Assembly (NCBI RefSeq): GCF_030408435.1
Contig: NZ_CP047046.1
Span: forward strand, 1,656,572 to 1,720,571
Direction: 5' to 3'
Source of the DNA: Corynebacterium auriscanis
GTDB taxonomy: Bacteria > Actinomycetota > Actinomycetes > Mycobacteriales > Mycobacteriaceae
Length of the DNA: 64,000 bases
Within the stretch, counting starts at the first letter, position 1. Every line of letters begins with the position of its first letter. This document shows positions 12,239 through 22,376 of the stretch, piece by piece. The notes beneath the pieces were generated by a model. That model was not told the DNA's origin and did no database searches. It saw nothing but the letters and a program-made list of their open reading frames with translations. The translations under genes and the position numbers were made by a program.

Positions 12239-12799
12239 TCACTTCCTTGCAGTGCCGACGCTGTCGAGGTCAGCGAGGAAGTTATCGATAGTGCCCGAGC
12301 GCTTCACATCGTCAGACAGCTGCTCACCCAGCAGACGCTCAGCAAGGGAGATGGAGTTTTCGCCCATTTCCTTGCGCAGGTCGGAAACAACAGCGGCACG
12401 CTGTGCTTCGAGCTGCTTGTTGCCGGACTCCACGATGCGTGCGGACTCGTCCGTAGCTTGGGCCTTCATATCTGCGATGATCTTCTGACCCTGGTTACGG
12501 GCATCGTCGCGAATTTGAGCGGCTTCGGTGCGAGCCTCGGCGAGCTGAGCGTTGTACTTCTCAAGCGCAGCCTGAGCTTCAGCCTGAGCAGCCTCTGCAC
12601 GCTGGATGCCGCCTTCAATCTGGTCCTCGCGCTGATTCAGCACTTCCTGGAATTTTGGAAGAACGAGCTTCCAAAAGACCAGCAGGATGATCACGAATGG
12701 GATGATGGACCAGACGACGTCGTACAGGGGAGGAAGCAACGGGTTAACCGGCTTCTCCAGTGGCTGCTGTTCTGCTGCCAACAAAAAGATGTTCGTCAT
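12239..12799 (-). CDS. atpF: F1Fo ATP synthase subunit b
   Basis: 186 aa; peripheral-stalk dimer. One membrane helix near residues 25-46 ([20 protein letters not shown]) is followed by a long charged coiled coil ([20 protein letters not shown] onward), the standard b-subunit layout. The short periplasmic N-terminus starts [13 protein letters not shown]. It precedes atpH with no real gap. Confidence 0.96.
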   Translation of the reverse strand: MTNIFLLAAEQQPLEKPVNPLLPPLYDVVWSIIPFVIILLVFWKLVLPKFQEVLNQREDQIEGGIQRAEAAQAEAQAALEKYNAQLAEARTEAAQIRDDARNQGQKIIADMKAQATDESARIVESGNKQLEAQRAAVVSDLRKEMGENSISLAERLLGEQLSDDVKRSGTIDNFLADLDSVGTARK

Positions 12800-12858
12800 A
12801 GTCTCCAGCTTTCGCTTTGGTGCGGTTTTTTACTTTGAATGTGTAAAAGGGGCCGCGA

Positions 12859-13212
<354 letters not shown>

Positions 13213-14013
13213 CTAGTGCTCATCTGCGTGCAGAGACAACTCGATGTACACGGCGGTCAGCAGGGCAAAAATGTATGCCTGCAGGAAGATCACCATGATC
13301 TCGAAGAATGAAAATGCAACACCGAACAGCAGCGTGCCGCCAGCCAGCAGAGACCAGCCATTTAGCTGCCAGAAGAAGAAGTTCGTAGCGCTAAACAGCA
13401 TGACAAGAATGAGGTGTCCAGCCAGCATGTTGGCCATCAAACGGATGGTCAACGTAAGCGGGCGCAGAACGAAGGTGGAGACGAACTCGATGGGAACCAC
13501 AATCAAGTGCAGAAATGGTGGTAGCCCAGGAATCACGAGCGAAGACTTCACGAACTTGCCGAAACCGTAACGTTTCACACCTGCGTAAATGAATACGACG
13601 TATGCGACGAGGGCCAGCACCAATGGCAGACCGATACGTGCAGACGGCGAGATATTCAGCAGTGGAATGATCGTCGGAAGGTTAACGGCTAGAACAGTGA
13701 AGAAGATCGCTGCGATGATTGGAAGGAACCTGCGTCCTTCCTTCTTCCCCAAAATGTCCTCCGCAATATGGATCCTCACGAAGTCGAGCGCGAGTTCAGC
13801 GAAGTTCTGAACGCCGCGTGGGATCAACTTTGGCTTGCGCATCGCAAAGAAGAAGAACGCTGCAATAAGCAGGATCATCAGGATGCGAATGAGCATCAGA
13901 CGGTCGAGCGTGAAAGCTCCACCGGCAAAATCCTCAAGCCAAAGGTTTTCTGGATGGCCGTGCCCCGGGAAGAATTCGTGTTCCAACGAAGGCGCGTGAA
14001 ATTCGCCCTTCAT
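13213..14013 (-). CDS. atpB: F1Fo ATP synthase subunit a
   Basis: 266 aa from ATG 14013 (MKGEFHAPSLEHEFFPGHGH). Multi-pass proton channel; the essential Arg is in LTLTIRLMANMLAGHLILV, and the last helices end in YIFALLTAVYIELSLHADEH as in other corynebacteria. The frame is open to 14070 but the extra residues have no ribosome site. This is the first gene of the co-linear atp cluster; atpI, which normally sits immediately upstream, is over 1.1 kb away behind a DUF421 gene, so atpB needs its own promoter in 14014-14378. Confidence 0.95.
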   Translation of the reverse strand: MKGEFHAPSLEHEFFPGHGHPENLWLEDFAGGAFTLDRLMLIRILMILLIAAFFFFAMRKPKLIPRGVQNFAELALDFVRIHIAEDILGKKEGRRFLPIIAAIFFTVLAVNLPTIIPLLNISPSARIGLPLVLALVAYVVFIYAGVKRYGFGKFVKSSLVIPGLPPFLHLIVVPIEFVSTFVLRPLTLTIRLMANMLAGHLILVMLFSATNFFFWQLNGWSLLAGGTLLFGVAFSFFEIMVIFLQAYIFALLTAVYIELSLHADEH

Positions 14014-14378
14014 TGCCAAGGTTGTTACGCTCAGCGTTCTCTCCCGTGATAGGGCCGCGTGAAAAATCATGCGGTGCGATGGAGGCTTGTTTGTTGGTAA
14101 CCGTCGCTCCTGGGACTCCGTCGCACGTCCCGTGGAGGTCGGCGGTGCCGATTAAGTGCTACCGGCACAATCCGACCGATAGCATTATGGCCCGTGGAAA
14201 CATTATCAGTTCCTAGGGACAACGGGCTAAGCGAAATTCCACCAAGTCCCCCCGCAAGCTGACAGGCAACTGACAGCTTTTTAGTGCCTACCCCAATTAA
14301 GCCCCAGTTTCCCCCGCTAACAACGATATTTTCTGCTCCCAACTCTGCTTTCTCCCCACGGGCCCCCACCCCCGATTT
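14014..14378. other. Upstream region of atpB, no gene
   Basis: No coding sequence is supported here. It should hold the promoter of the atpBEFHAGDC operon on the minus strand. A direct repeat CTGACAG occurs at 14259-14265 and 14270-14276 (11-bp spacing), flanked by AAGCT and CTT so that a 6-bp stem AAGCTG/CAGCTT can form; it could be an operator or a weak hairpin. I cannot place -10/-35 elements with confidence. Confidence 0.4.
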
Positions 14379-14535
14379 ACCCCCACCTCCCTGGGCGTAG
14401 GGTGATAGCACTGGGCACGTGACTGCCGTAGCGTCGGTTAACCCCCACCTCCCTGGGCGTAGAGTTATAGCACCGGGCACGTAACTGCCTTAGCGTCGGC
14501 TAACCCCCAACCTCCCTGGGCGTAGGGTGATAACT
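14379..14535 (+). repeat. 62-bp tandem repeat, 2.5 copies, carrying repeated -10 elements
   Basis: ACCCCCACCTCC begins at 14379, 14441 and (with one extra A) 14503. Each copy continues CTGGGCGTAGGGTGATA or CTGGGCGTAGAGTTATA. In the last copy TAGGGT (14523-14528) sits 7 nt before the ATG of the DUF421 gene, so every unit carries a copy of that gene's putative -10 element. Confidence 0.85.
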
Positions 14536-15177
14536 ATGTTCACTCCTCCCCGCGCCGATACCGGAATGACACACCTCGCGGCGGATTCCTCCCTCGTTTC
14601 ATCCCTATTCCCAGAGGACTTCAGCGCACGCGCTGCCGCCTCCTTGGGAATCGAAGCGTGGCGCATCCCCATCGTCATCGCCTCAGCGGCCGGCATTTAC
14701 ATTGCATTCCTCATTCTGGTACGCGTTTTCGGTGTTCGTATCTTGGGGTCACTGAGTAGTTTCGACGCCGTCGTGATCATTATGTTCGGTGCTGTTGCCG
14801 GTCGTGTGATAATCGGGCACCCGCCAACCGTGGCCGCTGGCGCTATCGGTCTTGCCACCCTTATGTGTTTGGAAGCGGTTTTCGGGGCGGCGCAGAATCT
14901 GCGCGGCGTGCGCCGCACCCTCGCCGCCCCACCGGTAGTAGTTTTTGCCCATGGCTCTCCCCTATATGAGGCCATGCATGCGACCCACATTTCCGAGGAG
15001 AATCTGCATTCCGCCATCCGCGCCGCGGGAATTGCTAAGCGCGAACAGGTCCAATGCATCATCCTCGAACCCACCGGTTCCCTCTCCGTGATTCGAGAGG
15101 GACAAGAAATAGAACCGGCCCTCCTCGACGGGGTCGAAGGGGCCGAACACGTTGTGCGAGTGCGGGAAGGTCGCTAG
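14536..15177 (+). CDS. DUF421 (YetF-like) membrane protein
   Basis: 213 aa from ATG 14536. Three membrane helices near residues 45-135 (IPIVIASAAGIYIAFLILV, AVVIIMFGAVAGRVII, AAGAIGLATLMCLEAVF) are followed by a cytoplasmic domain with PPVVVFAHGSPLYEAM, a helix starting ISEENLHSAIRAAGI and QVQCIILEPTGSLSVIREG, matching the DUF421 family. Function unknown; relatives in Bacillus are spore or general membrane proteins. It stands on the plus strand between atpB and atpI and converges with atpI (3' ends overlap by 4 bases). A GTG at 14527 is an alternative start, but TAGGGT 7 nt before ATG 14536 suggests leaderless expression. Confidence 0.85.
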   Translation: MFTPPRADTGMTHLAADSSLVSSLFPEDFSARAAASLGIEAWRIPIVIASAAGIYIAFLILVRVFGVRILGSLSSFDAVVIIMFGAVAGRVIIGHPPTVAAGAIGLATLMCLEAVFGAAQNLRGVRRTLAAPPVVVFAHGSPLYEAMHATHISEENLHSAIRAAGIAKREQVQCIILEPTGSLSVIREGQEIEPALLDGVEGAEHVVRVREGR

Positions 15178-15620
15178 TTTCCCACAAACAGACGTTGCGC
15201 GCGGGTCACCGCAATCGTCTCCGTGGTGAGGACCGCGATGAGCGTGAGTAAAACGGTGATGCCGAGCGCGGTGGCGTCGTAAAAATCCTGTCCCTTAAGC
15301 CACACCATGAGCAGCAATAAAACGGCGGCCTTAACCAACCAGCTACCTAGGACCACTCCCATGGTCATCGCGGGCGAGGTGCGGGCGGTAAACAGCACAC
15401 TCACGACAGTGGCCAGCATGAAGCCACCACCGATGGCGATGCCGATAAGTGCCCCGTAAATTCCGGGCAAGTCGCGCAATGCCCCCCACAGCGACAGGGA
15501 GGCCACCCCAATCACAGCTAGGGCAATAGCGCCGTTACGAAGGGCGCGTTGCAGAGGCCATTGGTGATCGTCGGCTTTGGATATGTCGTTGAGTTCGGGC
15601 AGGTCCTGATTATCAGTCAC
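15174..15620 (-). CDS. atpI: ATP synthase protein I-like membrane protein
   Basis: 148 aa from GTG 15620 (VTDNQDLPELNDISK). Four membrane helices: GAIALAVIGVASLSLWGAL, YGALIGIAIGGGFMLATVVSV, MGVVLGSWLVKAAVLLLLMV and ITVLLTLIAVLTTETI. Position next to wecA and before the atp cluster, and the four-helix AtpI/AtpZ-like layout, identify it as the counterpart of Rv1303. AtpI assists c-ring assembly or Mg uptake in other bacteria. The GTG overlaps the wecA stop, so the two are translationally coupled. Here it is cut off from atpB by the DUF421 gene. Confidence 0.82.
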   Translation of the reverse strand: MTDNQDLPELNDISKADDHQWPLQRALRNGAIALAVIGVASLSLWGALRDLPGIYGALIGIAIGGGFMLATVVSVLFTARTSPAMTMGVVLGSWLVKAAVLLLLMVWLKGQDFYDATALGITVLLTLIAVLTTETIAVTRAQRLFVGN

Positions 15621-16812
15621 GGCTGCTAACACTATCGGACGGCGCCTGAGCACGCCAAAGAGGAATGACCGTCCAGATAATGACGGCAATGATGCCAACC
15701 CCAACCAGTATGGCCGTCAGACCCGTGGGCAAGACAGTTGAGCCCACAGCGGCCACAGCAACCAACCCCACCCAGCTGTACAGCACGAGGACCACGCGCT
15801 TTTGCGAATGCCCCAAGCGAAGTAGCCGGTGGTGCAGGTGCTGTTTATCGGGCGCGAAGGGGCTCTTGCCCTGCCCCACGCGACGTACAACCGCCAAGAT
15901 CAGATCCAGCAGCGGGATGCTGAGCGCAGCGATCACCACGATCAGCGGCGACAGCAGCGCGAACATATCCGCCGCGCCGAAAAGGGCCATGTTGATGCGG
16001 CCGGACGTGGACACGCACGCTGCAGACAGCATCAGCCCAATCAGCATGGCACCGCTATCGCCCATGAAGATCCGGGCCGGAGAGAAGTTGTGAGGCAAAA
16101 ACCCAATACACACGCCGGCCAGCGACGCGGAAATAATAGCCGGCGGGTAAGCCGATACTGCGCCACCTTGGTCGTACAGGATAGTCAGGGAGTAGATCAG
16201 GATCGTGCCCGCCGCGATCATCCCCAACCCTGCAGCCAGCCCGTCCAAGCCATCGACGAAATTCATCGCGTTGATCACGGTAACCGTCAAGACAGCGGTC
16301 AAGATCGTGGACTGGACTTGGTCGAGGATCAGCGTGGTTCCATCACCCACCGGCACGTAGAGCAGGTACCAGGACAACCCCATCACACTCATGACGATCG
16401 CCCCCACCAGCTGGCCGCCGAGTTTGAGGTACCACGCAATGTCGTAGAGATCGTCCAGGATGCCCACGATCACGATGATGAACGCGGCTGCGATCACCGC
16501 AAACATATCGGGTGTGACCGGCGGGAATCCGCGGTTCAAGGCCGGCAGTTGGCTGGCGAAAAAGATCGCGAGGATCACTCCCGTGAACATCGCTACCCCG
16601 CCCAACCGCGGGATGGGCACCGTATGTACATCGCGTTCTCGCGGAGCGGCGACGCGCCCAAAGCGCAGCATAATCGAGCGGACGCATCCTGTAGACAGGA
16701 AGGTCACCGCCGCGCCAACCAGTACAACCAGCGCCAACTCGCGCAAGGGTACGCCAGCACCCCCGATCGCAGCCTCCGCCGCCATTACGTGAGTCTGGGT
16801 GGGTGGTACCAC
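15613..16812 (-). CDS. wecA: Polyprenyl-phosphate GlcNAc-1-phosphate transferase (WecA/Rfe family)
   Basis: 399 aa, about 11 membrane helices. It transfers GlcNAc-1-phosphate from UDP-GlcNAc to decaprenyl phosphate, the first step of the arabinogalactan linkage unit. Visible family motifs: PRLGGVAMF, the Mg-binding DDLYDI, NFVDGLDGLAAG, FMGDSGAMLIG and the UDP-sugar loop HLHHRLLRLGHSQ. The start may be GTG 16812 or ATG 16785. It follows tsaC by 9 bases, as in mycobacteria (Rv1301-Rv1302). Confidence 0.93.
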   Translation of the reverse strand: MVPPTQTHVMAAEAAIGGAGVPLRELALVVLVGAAVTFLSTGCVRSIMLRFGRVAAPRERDVHTVPIPRLGGVAMFTGVILAIFFASQLPALNRGFPPVTPDMFAVIAAAFIIVIVGILDDLYDIAWYLKLGGQLVGAIVMSVMGLSWYLLYVPVGDGTTLILDQVQSTILTAVLTVTVINAMNFVDGLDGLAAGLGMIAAGTILIYSLTILYDQGGAVSAYPPAIISASLAGVCIGFLPHNFSPARIFMGDSGAMLIGLMLSAACVSTSGRINMALFGAADMFALLSPLIVVIAALSIPLLDLILAVVRRVGQGKSPFAPDKQHLHHRLLRLGHSQKRVVLVLYSWVGLVAVAAVGSTVLPTGLTAILVGVGIIAVIIWTVIPLWRAQAPSDSVSSRD

Positions 16813-16821
16813 GTCGCTGTC

Positions 16822-17481
16822 CTAAATCTCGCCCCGCAGCTCGGCGGGGCTCATCCCCAGGACCTCACCAATGCGCTCTGCGGGAATCGCGCCCTCGCGC
16901 AGGATGCGTGGCCGGCCCGAGGACAGGTCCACAATCGTTGAGGCCACCCCGAGGGTCGCGTTGCCGCCGTCGATATACACGGCCACATCCGCGCCCAGCT
17001 GGTCTTCTGCCATCTGCACATTGGTTGCAGGGGGCTGCCCGGAAATATTCGCACTGGATACTGCCATGGGGCCGGTCTGGTTCAGCAACTCGATCGCCAC
17101 GGGATGCTCGGGCATCCGCAGCATCACGGTGCCGCGGGTATCCCCCAGATTCCACGGCAGGCTGGGGGCTTGGTGCACCACCATGGACAGGCCGCCGGGC
17201 CAGAAGGCCTCCACCAGGAGTCGCATGTTGTAGGTGTAATCGCGGACTAACCCTTGGATAGTGTCCCAGCTGCCTACCAGTACTGGCACGGGCATATCGG
17301 GGCCGCGCCCTTTAGCGCGAAGCAGGGCCTCTACGGCTTGATTGTCGAAGGCATCGCAGCCAATGCCATAAACCGTATCTGTAGGCAACACAACCAGGCG
17401 CCCGCCTTCTACGGCGCTGGACGCGATCTCTATGGCGAGCTCGCGATCGTGTGGATCGGTTGCGTCTACCGTTTGGCTCAT
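16822..17481 (-). CDS. tsaC: L-threonylcarbamoyladenylate synthase (TsaC/Sua5 family)
   Basis: 219 aa. Makes threonylcarbamoyl-AMP from threonine, bicarbonate and ATP for the t6A modification of ANN-decoding tRNAs. YrdC-fold motifs are visible: GGRLVVLPTDTVYGIGCDAF, ALLRAKGRGPDMPVPVLV, FWPGGLSMVV, GTVMLRMPEHPVA and GPMAVSSANISGQPPAT. The Sua5 C-terminal domain is absent, so the protein is of TsaC length. It lies between prmC and wecA in one operon. Confidence 0.94.
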   Translation of the reverse strand: MSQTVDATDPHDRELAIEIASSAVEGGRLVVLPTDTVYGIGCDAFDNQAVEALLRAKGRGPDMPVPVLVGSWDTIQGLVRDYTYNMRLLVEAFWPGGLSMVVHQAPSLPWNLGDTRGTVMLRMPEHPVAIELLNQTGPMAVSSANISGQPPATNVQMAEDQLGADVAVYIDGGNATLGVASTIVDLSSGRPRILREGAIPAERIGEVLGMSPAELRGEI

Positions 17482-17575
17482 GGGATTGGCCTCGTTTCCA
17501 TATGCGTTAAGAACTTGTCATTCCACGTTAGTACTTGGCGCGCCCAATCGCTGCAATCAGCTGGCCCCAAGAGAC

Positions 17576-18640
17576 TCAATCGGTGTGTTGCCCATTCAAC
17601 TGGGCCGTGACAAAGCGGTCGCGCCCCGCAATATCACGATGTTGCTGTACGTTTGCCGCGCCCGCTTGCTGTAGTGATTGGGCAGTTGCTGGCCCATTGG
17701 CGTCGTCATGTTCTATTCCGACGCCCACCTGTTCCCCACCCGCAATGACCCTCAGGGCCTGGATCAATCCCGGCAGGAATTCCATGCCATCCGCGCCGGC
17801 GAACACGGCATCGGTGGGGTCGTGCAACACTTCGGCGCTGACAGAAGCTGTGGTGGGAACGTACGGGGGGTTGGATACGATGAGGTCCGGTGCCGCGATG
17901 CGCTGAGCACGCAACTGATCGATGTCACGGATGTCCGCGCGGTGAAAGCGCACCTCGACCTGATCCCCGATCAGCCCGCGGTGTCGCAATTGCCTTTCAT
18001 TCAGGCGCGCTACCTGCAGGGCGCCGTCATGTAATTCCACGCCGGTAACGGTGGCTGCGAGGTCGGCGTCGGTAAAACGGCACGCCAAAGCCAAAGCAAT
18101 GGAGCCAGGTCCGGTGCACAGGTCCACTACTGAGACGGCCTCCGAGGTGGGATTACAAGAGGTGTCAGCCACTAGAGTTGGGGGTGCTTGCGTATGGGCG
18201 CGATCGCGAGACCGGCGTAGTGCTTCCTGGAAGGCCCATTCCACGAGTAATTCGGTTTCGGGCCGTGGAATAAACGCACCGGGCTGGCTGAAGAAGTCCA
18301 CGCCATCGAAAGTGGCGGCGTTGACGATGTGTTGCACCGGGGTGCGCTCACATCGTTGTGTGATCCACTCTTGGAACACGGCCGGGACAGGTTGGTCGTG
18401 GGCAAAGAACAATTCAGTGGGGGACGCGGGGCGGCGCGGTATGGCGGGCACGCGCGAGGCGCCCAGAGTGGTTGTACCGGCCAGCTCTAGACTCTCACCC
18501 GGGCCCAGCGCATACGCCATCAACAAGCGACTATCCACCCCAGGGGTTTCAACGCCCGCGCGCTGGAGCTCAGCGGCACCCCAGCGAATCGCAGCACCAA
18601 CCGTCGACGGGGTGACCTGCGCAGAAGAACCATCCGACAT
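17576..18640 (-). CDS. prmC: Release-factor glutamine N5-methyltransferase PrmC (HemK)
   Basis: 354 aa from ATG 18640. Methylates the GGQ glutamine of release factors; prfA, its substrate's gene, is immediately upstream. The SAM-binding motif reads VVDLCTGPGSIALALA and the catalytic motif is LIVSNPPYVPTT. The protein is longer than the usual 280-290 residues because of two extra segments, one in the N-terminal domain (around ASRVPAIPRRPASPTELF) and one before the SAM motif (around RDRAHTQAPPTLVADTSC). A GTG start at 18655 is possible. Confidence 0.92.
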   Translation of the reverse strand: MSDGSSAQVTPSTVGAAIRWGAAELQRAGVETPGVDSRLLMAYALGPGESLELAGTTTLGASRVPAIPRRPASPTELFFAHDQPVPAVFQEWITQRCERTPVQHIVNAATFDGVDFFSQPGAFIPRPETELLVEWAFQEALRRSRDRAHTQAPPTLVADTSCNPTSEAVSVVDLCTGPGSIALALACRFTDADLAATVTGVELHDGALQVARLNERQLRHRGLIGDQVEVRFHRADIRDIDQLRAQRIAAPDLIVSNPPYVPTTASVSAEVLHDPTDAVFAGADGMEFLPGLIQALRVIAGGEQVGVGIEHDDANGPATAQSLQQAGAANVQQHRDIAGRDRFVTAQLNGQHTD

Positions 18641-18734
18641 CCGATCACCACCCAATCAGTGCACACATTAGGGCAACGCGCGCCACGTCGCTGGCCCGCC
18701 TACGCGTTCATTGCCACGCGTTATTGCCTACCCG

Positions 18735-19814
18735 TTAATTGCTGTCAGCCTCGAGGCGCCGGGCACGGTCGGCCTCCTGCAGCGCAGCGAACAGGGATTC
18801 CAAGTCCCCACCCAGCACGGCATCCAAGTTGTTGGCCTTGTAACCAATGCGGTGATCAGACACGCGCGATTCGGGGAAATTGTAGGTGCGGATGCGCTCG
18901 GAACGGTCCATTGTACGGATCTGTGCTGCACGGCCTTCCGCTGCCTCGGCCTCAGCCTTCTCCTCCTCCATCTGCTGCAGACGAGCAGCCAGAACCTGCA
19001 TAGCGCGAGCCTTGTTCTGAATCTGGGAGCGCTCCTTCTGACAGGTCACCACTACTCCAGTTGGCAGGTGCGTAATACGCACTGCGGAGTCGGTGGTGTT
19101 CACGCCCTGGCCACCCTTACCCGAGGATCGGTACACGTCAATGCGCAGATCTTTTTCATCGATTTGCACATCTTCCACTTCGTCGGGCTCTGGGTACACC
19201 AGCACACCAGCGGCTGACGTTTGGATGCGCCCCTGAGATTCTGTGACGGGGATGCGCTGTACGCGGTGCACGCCACCTTCGAACTTGAATTCGCTCCACG
19301 CGCCATCACGGCTGGGCTGTTTGGAACGAATAGACATGGTCATGTCTTTCACTCCGCCCAAGTCTGTCTCGTTGAGGTCCAGAACTTCGGTGGCGAAACC
19401 GTGGCGCTCTGCGTATCGCTGGTACATGCGGGCCAACTCACCGGCGAACAGGGCCGCTTCTTCTCCACCGGCACCGGACTTGATTTCCATGACGATGTCA
19501 TCGCCGTCGTGGGGGTCACGAGGTGCCAACAGGTCGGTCAGTTTCTCTTCGAGTTCGGCTATCTCCGCTTCCAAGCGCTTGGCCTCTTCGGCGAACTCAG
19601 CATCTTCGCTAGCCATTTCGGCTGCGGCCTCGTGGTCATCGCGAGCCTGCTCCAGCTTCTCGTACGTCTGGATGATCGGCTGCAACTCGGAAAAGCGCTT
19701 GCCGACTTTGCGCGCGGCCGCCGGGTCATTGTGCAACTCGGGGTCACCCAGCTGGGCCTCCAACCCCTGGTACTCGGCCAGGATGTCGTCGACCATTGAA
19801 GGGGAATTACTCAT
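18735..19814 (-). CDS. prfA: Peptide chain release factor 1
   Basis: 359 aa. Recognises UAA and UAG. The catalytic GGQ is in [17 protein letters not shown]; the stop-codon recognition tripeptide is PVT within [17 protein letters not shown], in the place of the PxT motif that identifies RF1. The N-terminal coiled region ([20 protein letters not shown]) is normal. It lies 50 bases after rho and before prmC. Confidence 0.96.
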   Translation of the reverse strand: MSNSPSMVDDILAEYQGLEAQLGDPELHNDPAAARKVGKRFSELQPIIQTYEKLEQARDDHEAAAEMASEDAEFAEEAKRLEAEIAELEEKLTDLLAPRDPHDGDDIVMEIKSGAGGEEAALFAGELARMYQRYAERHGFATEVLDLNETDLGGVKDMTMSIRSKQPSRDGAWSEFKFEGGVHRVQRIPVTESQGRIQTSAAGVLVYPEPDEVEDVQIDEKDLRIDVYRSSGKGGQGVNTTDSAVRITHLPTGVVVTCQKERSQIQNKARAMQVLAARLQQMEEEKAEAEAAEGRAAQIRTMDRSERIRTYNFPESRVSDHRIGYKANNLDAVLGGDLESLFAALQEADRARRLEADSN

Positions 19815-19864
19815 GGATGAAATCTTATACTCCTTGCGCGGACGGGCTGCTTTTTACCCGACGC

Positions 19865-21997
19865 CTACTCGTCGTCTTCGTCGGCCAATGGCGCAGAACT
19901 TGCTACTTGCAGCATGAAATCGCGGTTGGTCTTGGACTTACGCAACTGCTTGATGAGCAGGTCGATGGCCGCTTGGGAATCGAGAGCGGAAAGAATGCGA
20001 CGCAGTTTATGCATGATGCGTGCTTCCTCTGGCCCCAGCAACAGTTCGTCCTTGCGTGTGCCCGACGGGTTAACATCCACGGCGGGGAATACGCGACGCT
20101 CGGCAATCCGGCGATCCAGTTTCAGCTCCGCATTGCCCGTGCCCTTGAATTCCTCGAAAATCACGGTATCTCCGGCAGACCCCGTCTCCACCATGGCGGT
20201 GGCGATGATCGTCAACGATCCTCCGTTTTCGATGTTGCGGGCAGCACCCAAGAAACGCTTCGGCGGGTACAGCGCGTTGGAATCCACACCACCGGAAAGG
20301 ATGCGGCCGGAAGCTGGCGAGGAGTTGTTGTAGGCGCGACCCAGTCGAGTGATCGAGTCCAGCAGAAGCACAACATCCTTGCCTTGTTCCACCAGGCGCT
20401 TCGCACGCTCCACCGCCAGTTCGGCCACGTTGGTGTGCTCTCCTGGAGGTCGGTCGAACGTGGATGCGATGACCTCGCCCTTAACGCTACGCTGCATATC
20501 GGTGACTTCCTCAGGGCGCTCATCAACCAGCACCACCATGAGGTAGCACTCAGGATTGTTCGTCGCGATAGCGTTTGCAATGTCCTGCAGAATCGTAGTC
20601 TTACCGGCCTTTGGGGGCGAGACGATCAGCGCACGCTGTCCCTTACCGATAGGCATGATCAAGTCGATCACGCGGGTAGTTAGCACCTTAGGCTCGGTCT
20701 CCAAACGCAGTCGCTGGTTGGGATAGAGCGGGGTGAGCTTGGAGAAGTGCGGCCGGGCCGCAGCTTCCTCCGGAGTCAACCCATTGACAGTTTCCACCTG
20801 GTGGATAGGCGTGTACTTTTGACGGTTGCGCCCACGACCGCTCTGGTTGTTGTTCTGGTTTTTGTTGCGGATGAACCCCGTGATCGCATCGCCATGGCGC
20901 ATGCCGTGTTTGCGCGCGGTGTTCATCGGCACGTAAACGTCCGTTGGGCCGGCATGGTATCCGGTGGTGCGCAGAAATGCCGTGTTCGCATCGACGAAAT
21001 CGAGGATGCCAGCAACGGGCATGAGGTTGTCCGGTTCAGCATTGCCACCGTTATTACCATTGTTGCCGTCGCGGTCGCCGCCACGACTGCGGTCATTGCG
21101 GTTTCCGCGCCCGCCACGGCCTTCATCATTGCCGTCGTTATCGCGGTAATTATCGTTTCCGCCATCGCGGTCTCCCCCGCGGTCATTCCCCCCGTCACGG
21201 TTCCGGCGATTCCTCCGGTTACGACGGTTGCGACGGTTATCGCGCCCCCCGCGGCGGTGGCGATTGCCGCGGCGGTCGTCATCATCGTCTGAGTTGTTGT
21301 CTCGATCATCCCGTTGGTTGGAATCATCGTTATTGTCTTGGTCGCGATCATCGCGATCGCGATTGCGGTCACCCCGACGGCGACGATCATCGCGTCCCCC
21401 GCGCTGATCACGATCACCGCGGTCGGCGCGATCAGTGCGGTCGGTGCGATCAGTGCGCTCGGCGCGATCAGTGCGCTCGTCCTGTTCTGCGCTGTCTCCG
21501 CGCCCATCCCGGTCCACGTTATTGCCACGTCCGTCCTGGTCTGAACCATCGCCAAAGTTTGTGTTCTCACCGCGGTCGGCCCCGGGCACCCCGCCGTCGC
21601 GACGATCATTCCGGCTATTCTCACCACCGCGACGATTTGCCTCTACGCTCTGACCGTCATCCCCGGCCGGTTGTTCAGCCACATCGCTATCGGAGGACAG
21701 GGAAACATCGCGACGAACTACCCGGCGACGGGGACGGCGCGTAGCTGCGCCACTCGTGGCGTCGGGATCAAAACCATCACCAGAAGTGGAAACGGTATCC
21801 CCTTGTGGTGCGGCCGAAGAGTTAGCGGCAGAAGGCCCCCTGCCTCCTGCAGTTTCGATAGCGGCGATGAGATCGCCCTTGCGCAAGGCAGAAGTGCGCT
21901 TGAGCCCCTGGGCAGCAGCAATCTGGCGCAATTCGGTCAGCTTCAAAGTCGCCAAACCGTTGGCCTCGGCCCGGGAAAGAATGTCGGACAGGCTCAC
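19865..21997 (-). CDS. rho: Transcription termination factor Rho
   Basis: 710 aa from GTG 21997 with GAAAGGA 5 bases before it. Hexameric RNA helicase. Domains in order: N-terminal helical Rho_N ([20 protein letters not shown]), a low-complexity insert at about residues 80-335 rich in Asp, Arg, Asn and Gly, the RNA-binding cold-shock-like domain ([20 protein letters not shown]), then the ATPase with Walker [14 protein letters not shown], Walker [17 protein letters not shown] and the secondary-site loops. Such inserts are typical of high-GC Gram-positive Rho and add RNA affinity. The frame is open to 22150 but nothing supports translation there. Confidence 0.95.
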   Translation of the reverse strand: MSLSDILSRAEANGLATLKLTELRQIAAAQGLKRTSALRKGDLIAAIETAGGRGPSAANSSAAPQGDTVSTSGDGFDPDATSGAATRRPRRRVVRRDVSLSSDSDVAEQPAGDDGQSVEANRRGGENSRNDRRDGGVPGADRGENTNFGDGSDQDGRGNNVDRDGRGDSAEQDERTDRAERTDRTDRTDRADRGDRDQRGGRDDRRRRGDRNRDRDDRDQDNNDDSNQRDDRDNNSDDDDDRRGNRHRRGGRDNRRNRRNRRNRRNRDGGNDRGGDRDGGNDNYRDNDGNDEGRGGRGNRNDRSRGGDRDGNNGNNGGNAEPDNLMPVAGILDFVDANTAFLRTTGYHAGPTDVYVPMNTARKHGMRHGDAITGFIRNKNQNNNQSGRGRNRQKYTPIHQVETVNGLTPEEAAARPHFSKLTPLYPNQRLRLETEPKVLTTRVIDLIMPIGKGQRALIVSPPKAGKTTILQDIANAIATNNPECYLMVVLVDERPEEVTDMQRSVKGEVIASTFDRPPGEHTNVAELAVERAKRLVEQGKDVVLLLDSITRLGRAYNNSSPASGRILSGGVDSNALYPPKRFLGAARNIENGGSLTIIATAMVETGSAGDTVIFEEFKGTGNAELKLDRRIAERRVFPAVDVNPSGTRKDELLLGPEEARIMHKLRRILSALDSQAAIDLLIKQLRKSKTNRDFMLQVASSAPLADEDDE

Positions 21998-22376
21998 GTA
22001 GGTCCTTTCACACTGCGGTCTACAAACGAACGGGCGGGCGTTCACAAAACACGAACCCAAAGGTCGCCACGTGCAGACAGCATGGAATTTTCGATATACA
22101 ACGTGTGGAAATGTTGGGGGATGGTCGAATAAGTATCGTTGGCCGATCAAACGGGGCTGCTTTCACCGATGCACAATCAGCTAAATCGAACCCAAGGCCG
22201 AAAAACCATCCGGGACGATCCGCGCATTTCGCCGGCGTGTGTTGTTGGAGCCGGTGGGAAAATGTAGCGAAATCACAATCATGTTAACACCCCAAAGCGA
22301 TTTTTCCAGAAATGGGCCACCTATTCGGGGATTTGGCTAGCCGGGACCGAGTCAGCGCACGCTAGGCTTAGGAAGT
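21998..22376. other. Divergent intergenic region between rho and the acyl-CoA ligase gene
   Basis: 379 bases with no supported gene. It holds the rho leader and promoter on the minus strand and the acyl-CoA ligase promoter on the plus strand. An AT-rich part around 22263-22310 is the likely promoter zone for rho, but I cannot fix its elements. The last 60 bases carry TAGGCT (22363-22368). Confidence 0.45.
22363..22368 (+). promoter_or_regulatory. Predicted -10 element of the acyl-CoA ligase gene (leaderless)
   Basis: TAGGCT ends 8 nt before the ATG at 22377. The AGGAAG between them is too close to the ATG to act as a normal ribosome site. Confidence 0.5.

Noticed and set aside
14067-14480. 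137-codon minus-strand frame upstream of atpB
   Set aside because: It runs through the 62-bp repeat, has no ribosome site, and resembles no protein family.
20747-21292. 181-codon hydrophobic plus-strand frame opposite rho
   Set aside because: It is the antisense of the Asp/Arg/Asn low-complexity region of rho; the Val/Ile/Ala product follows from that codon use.
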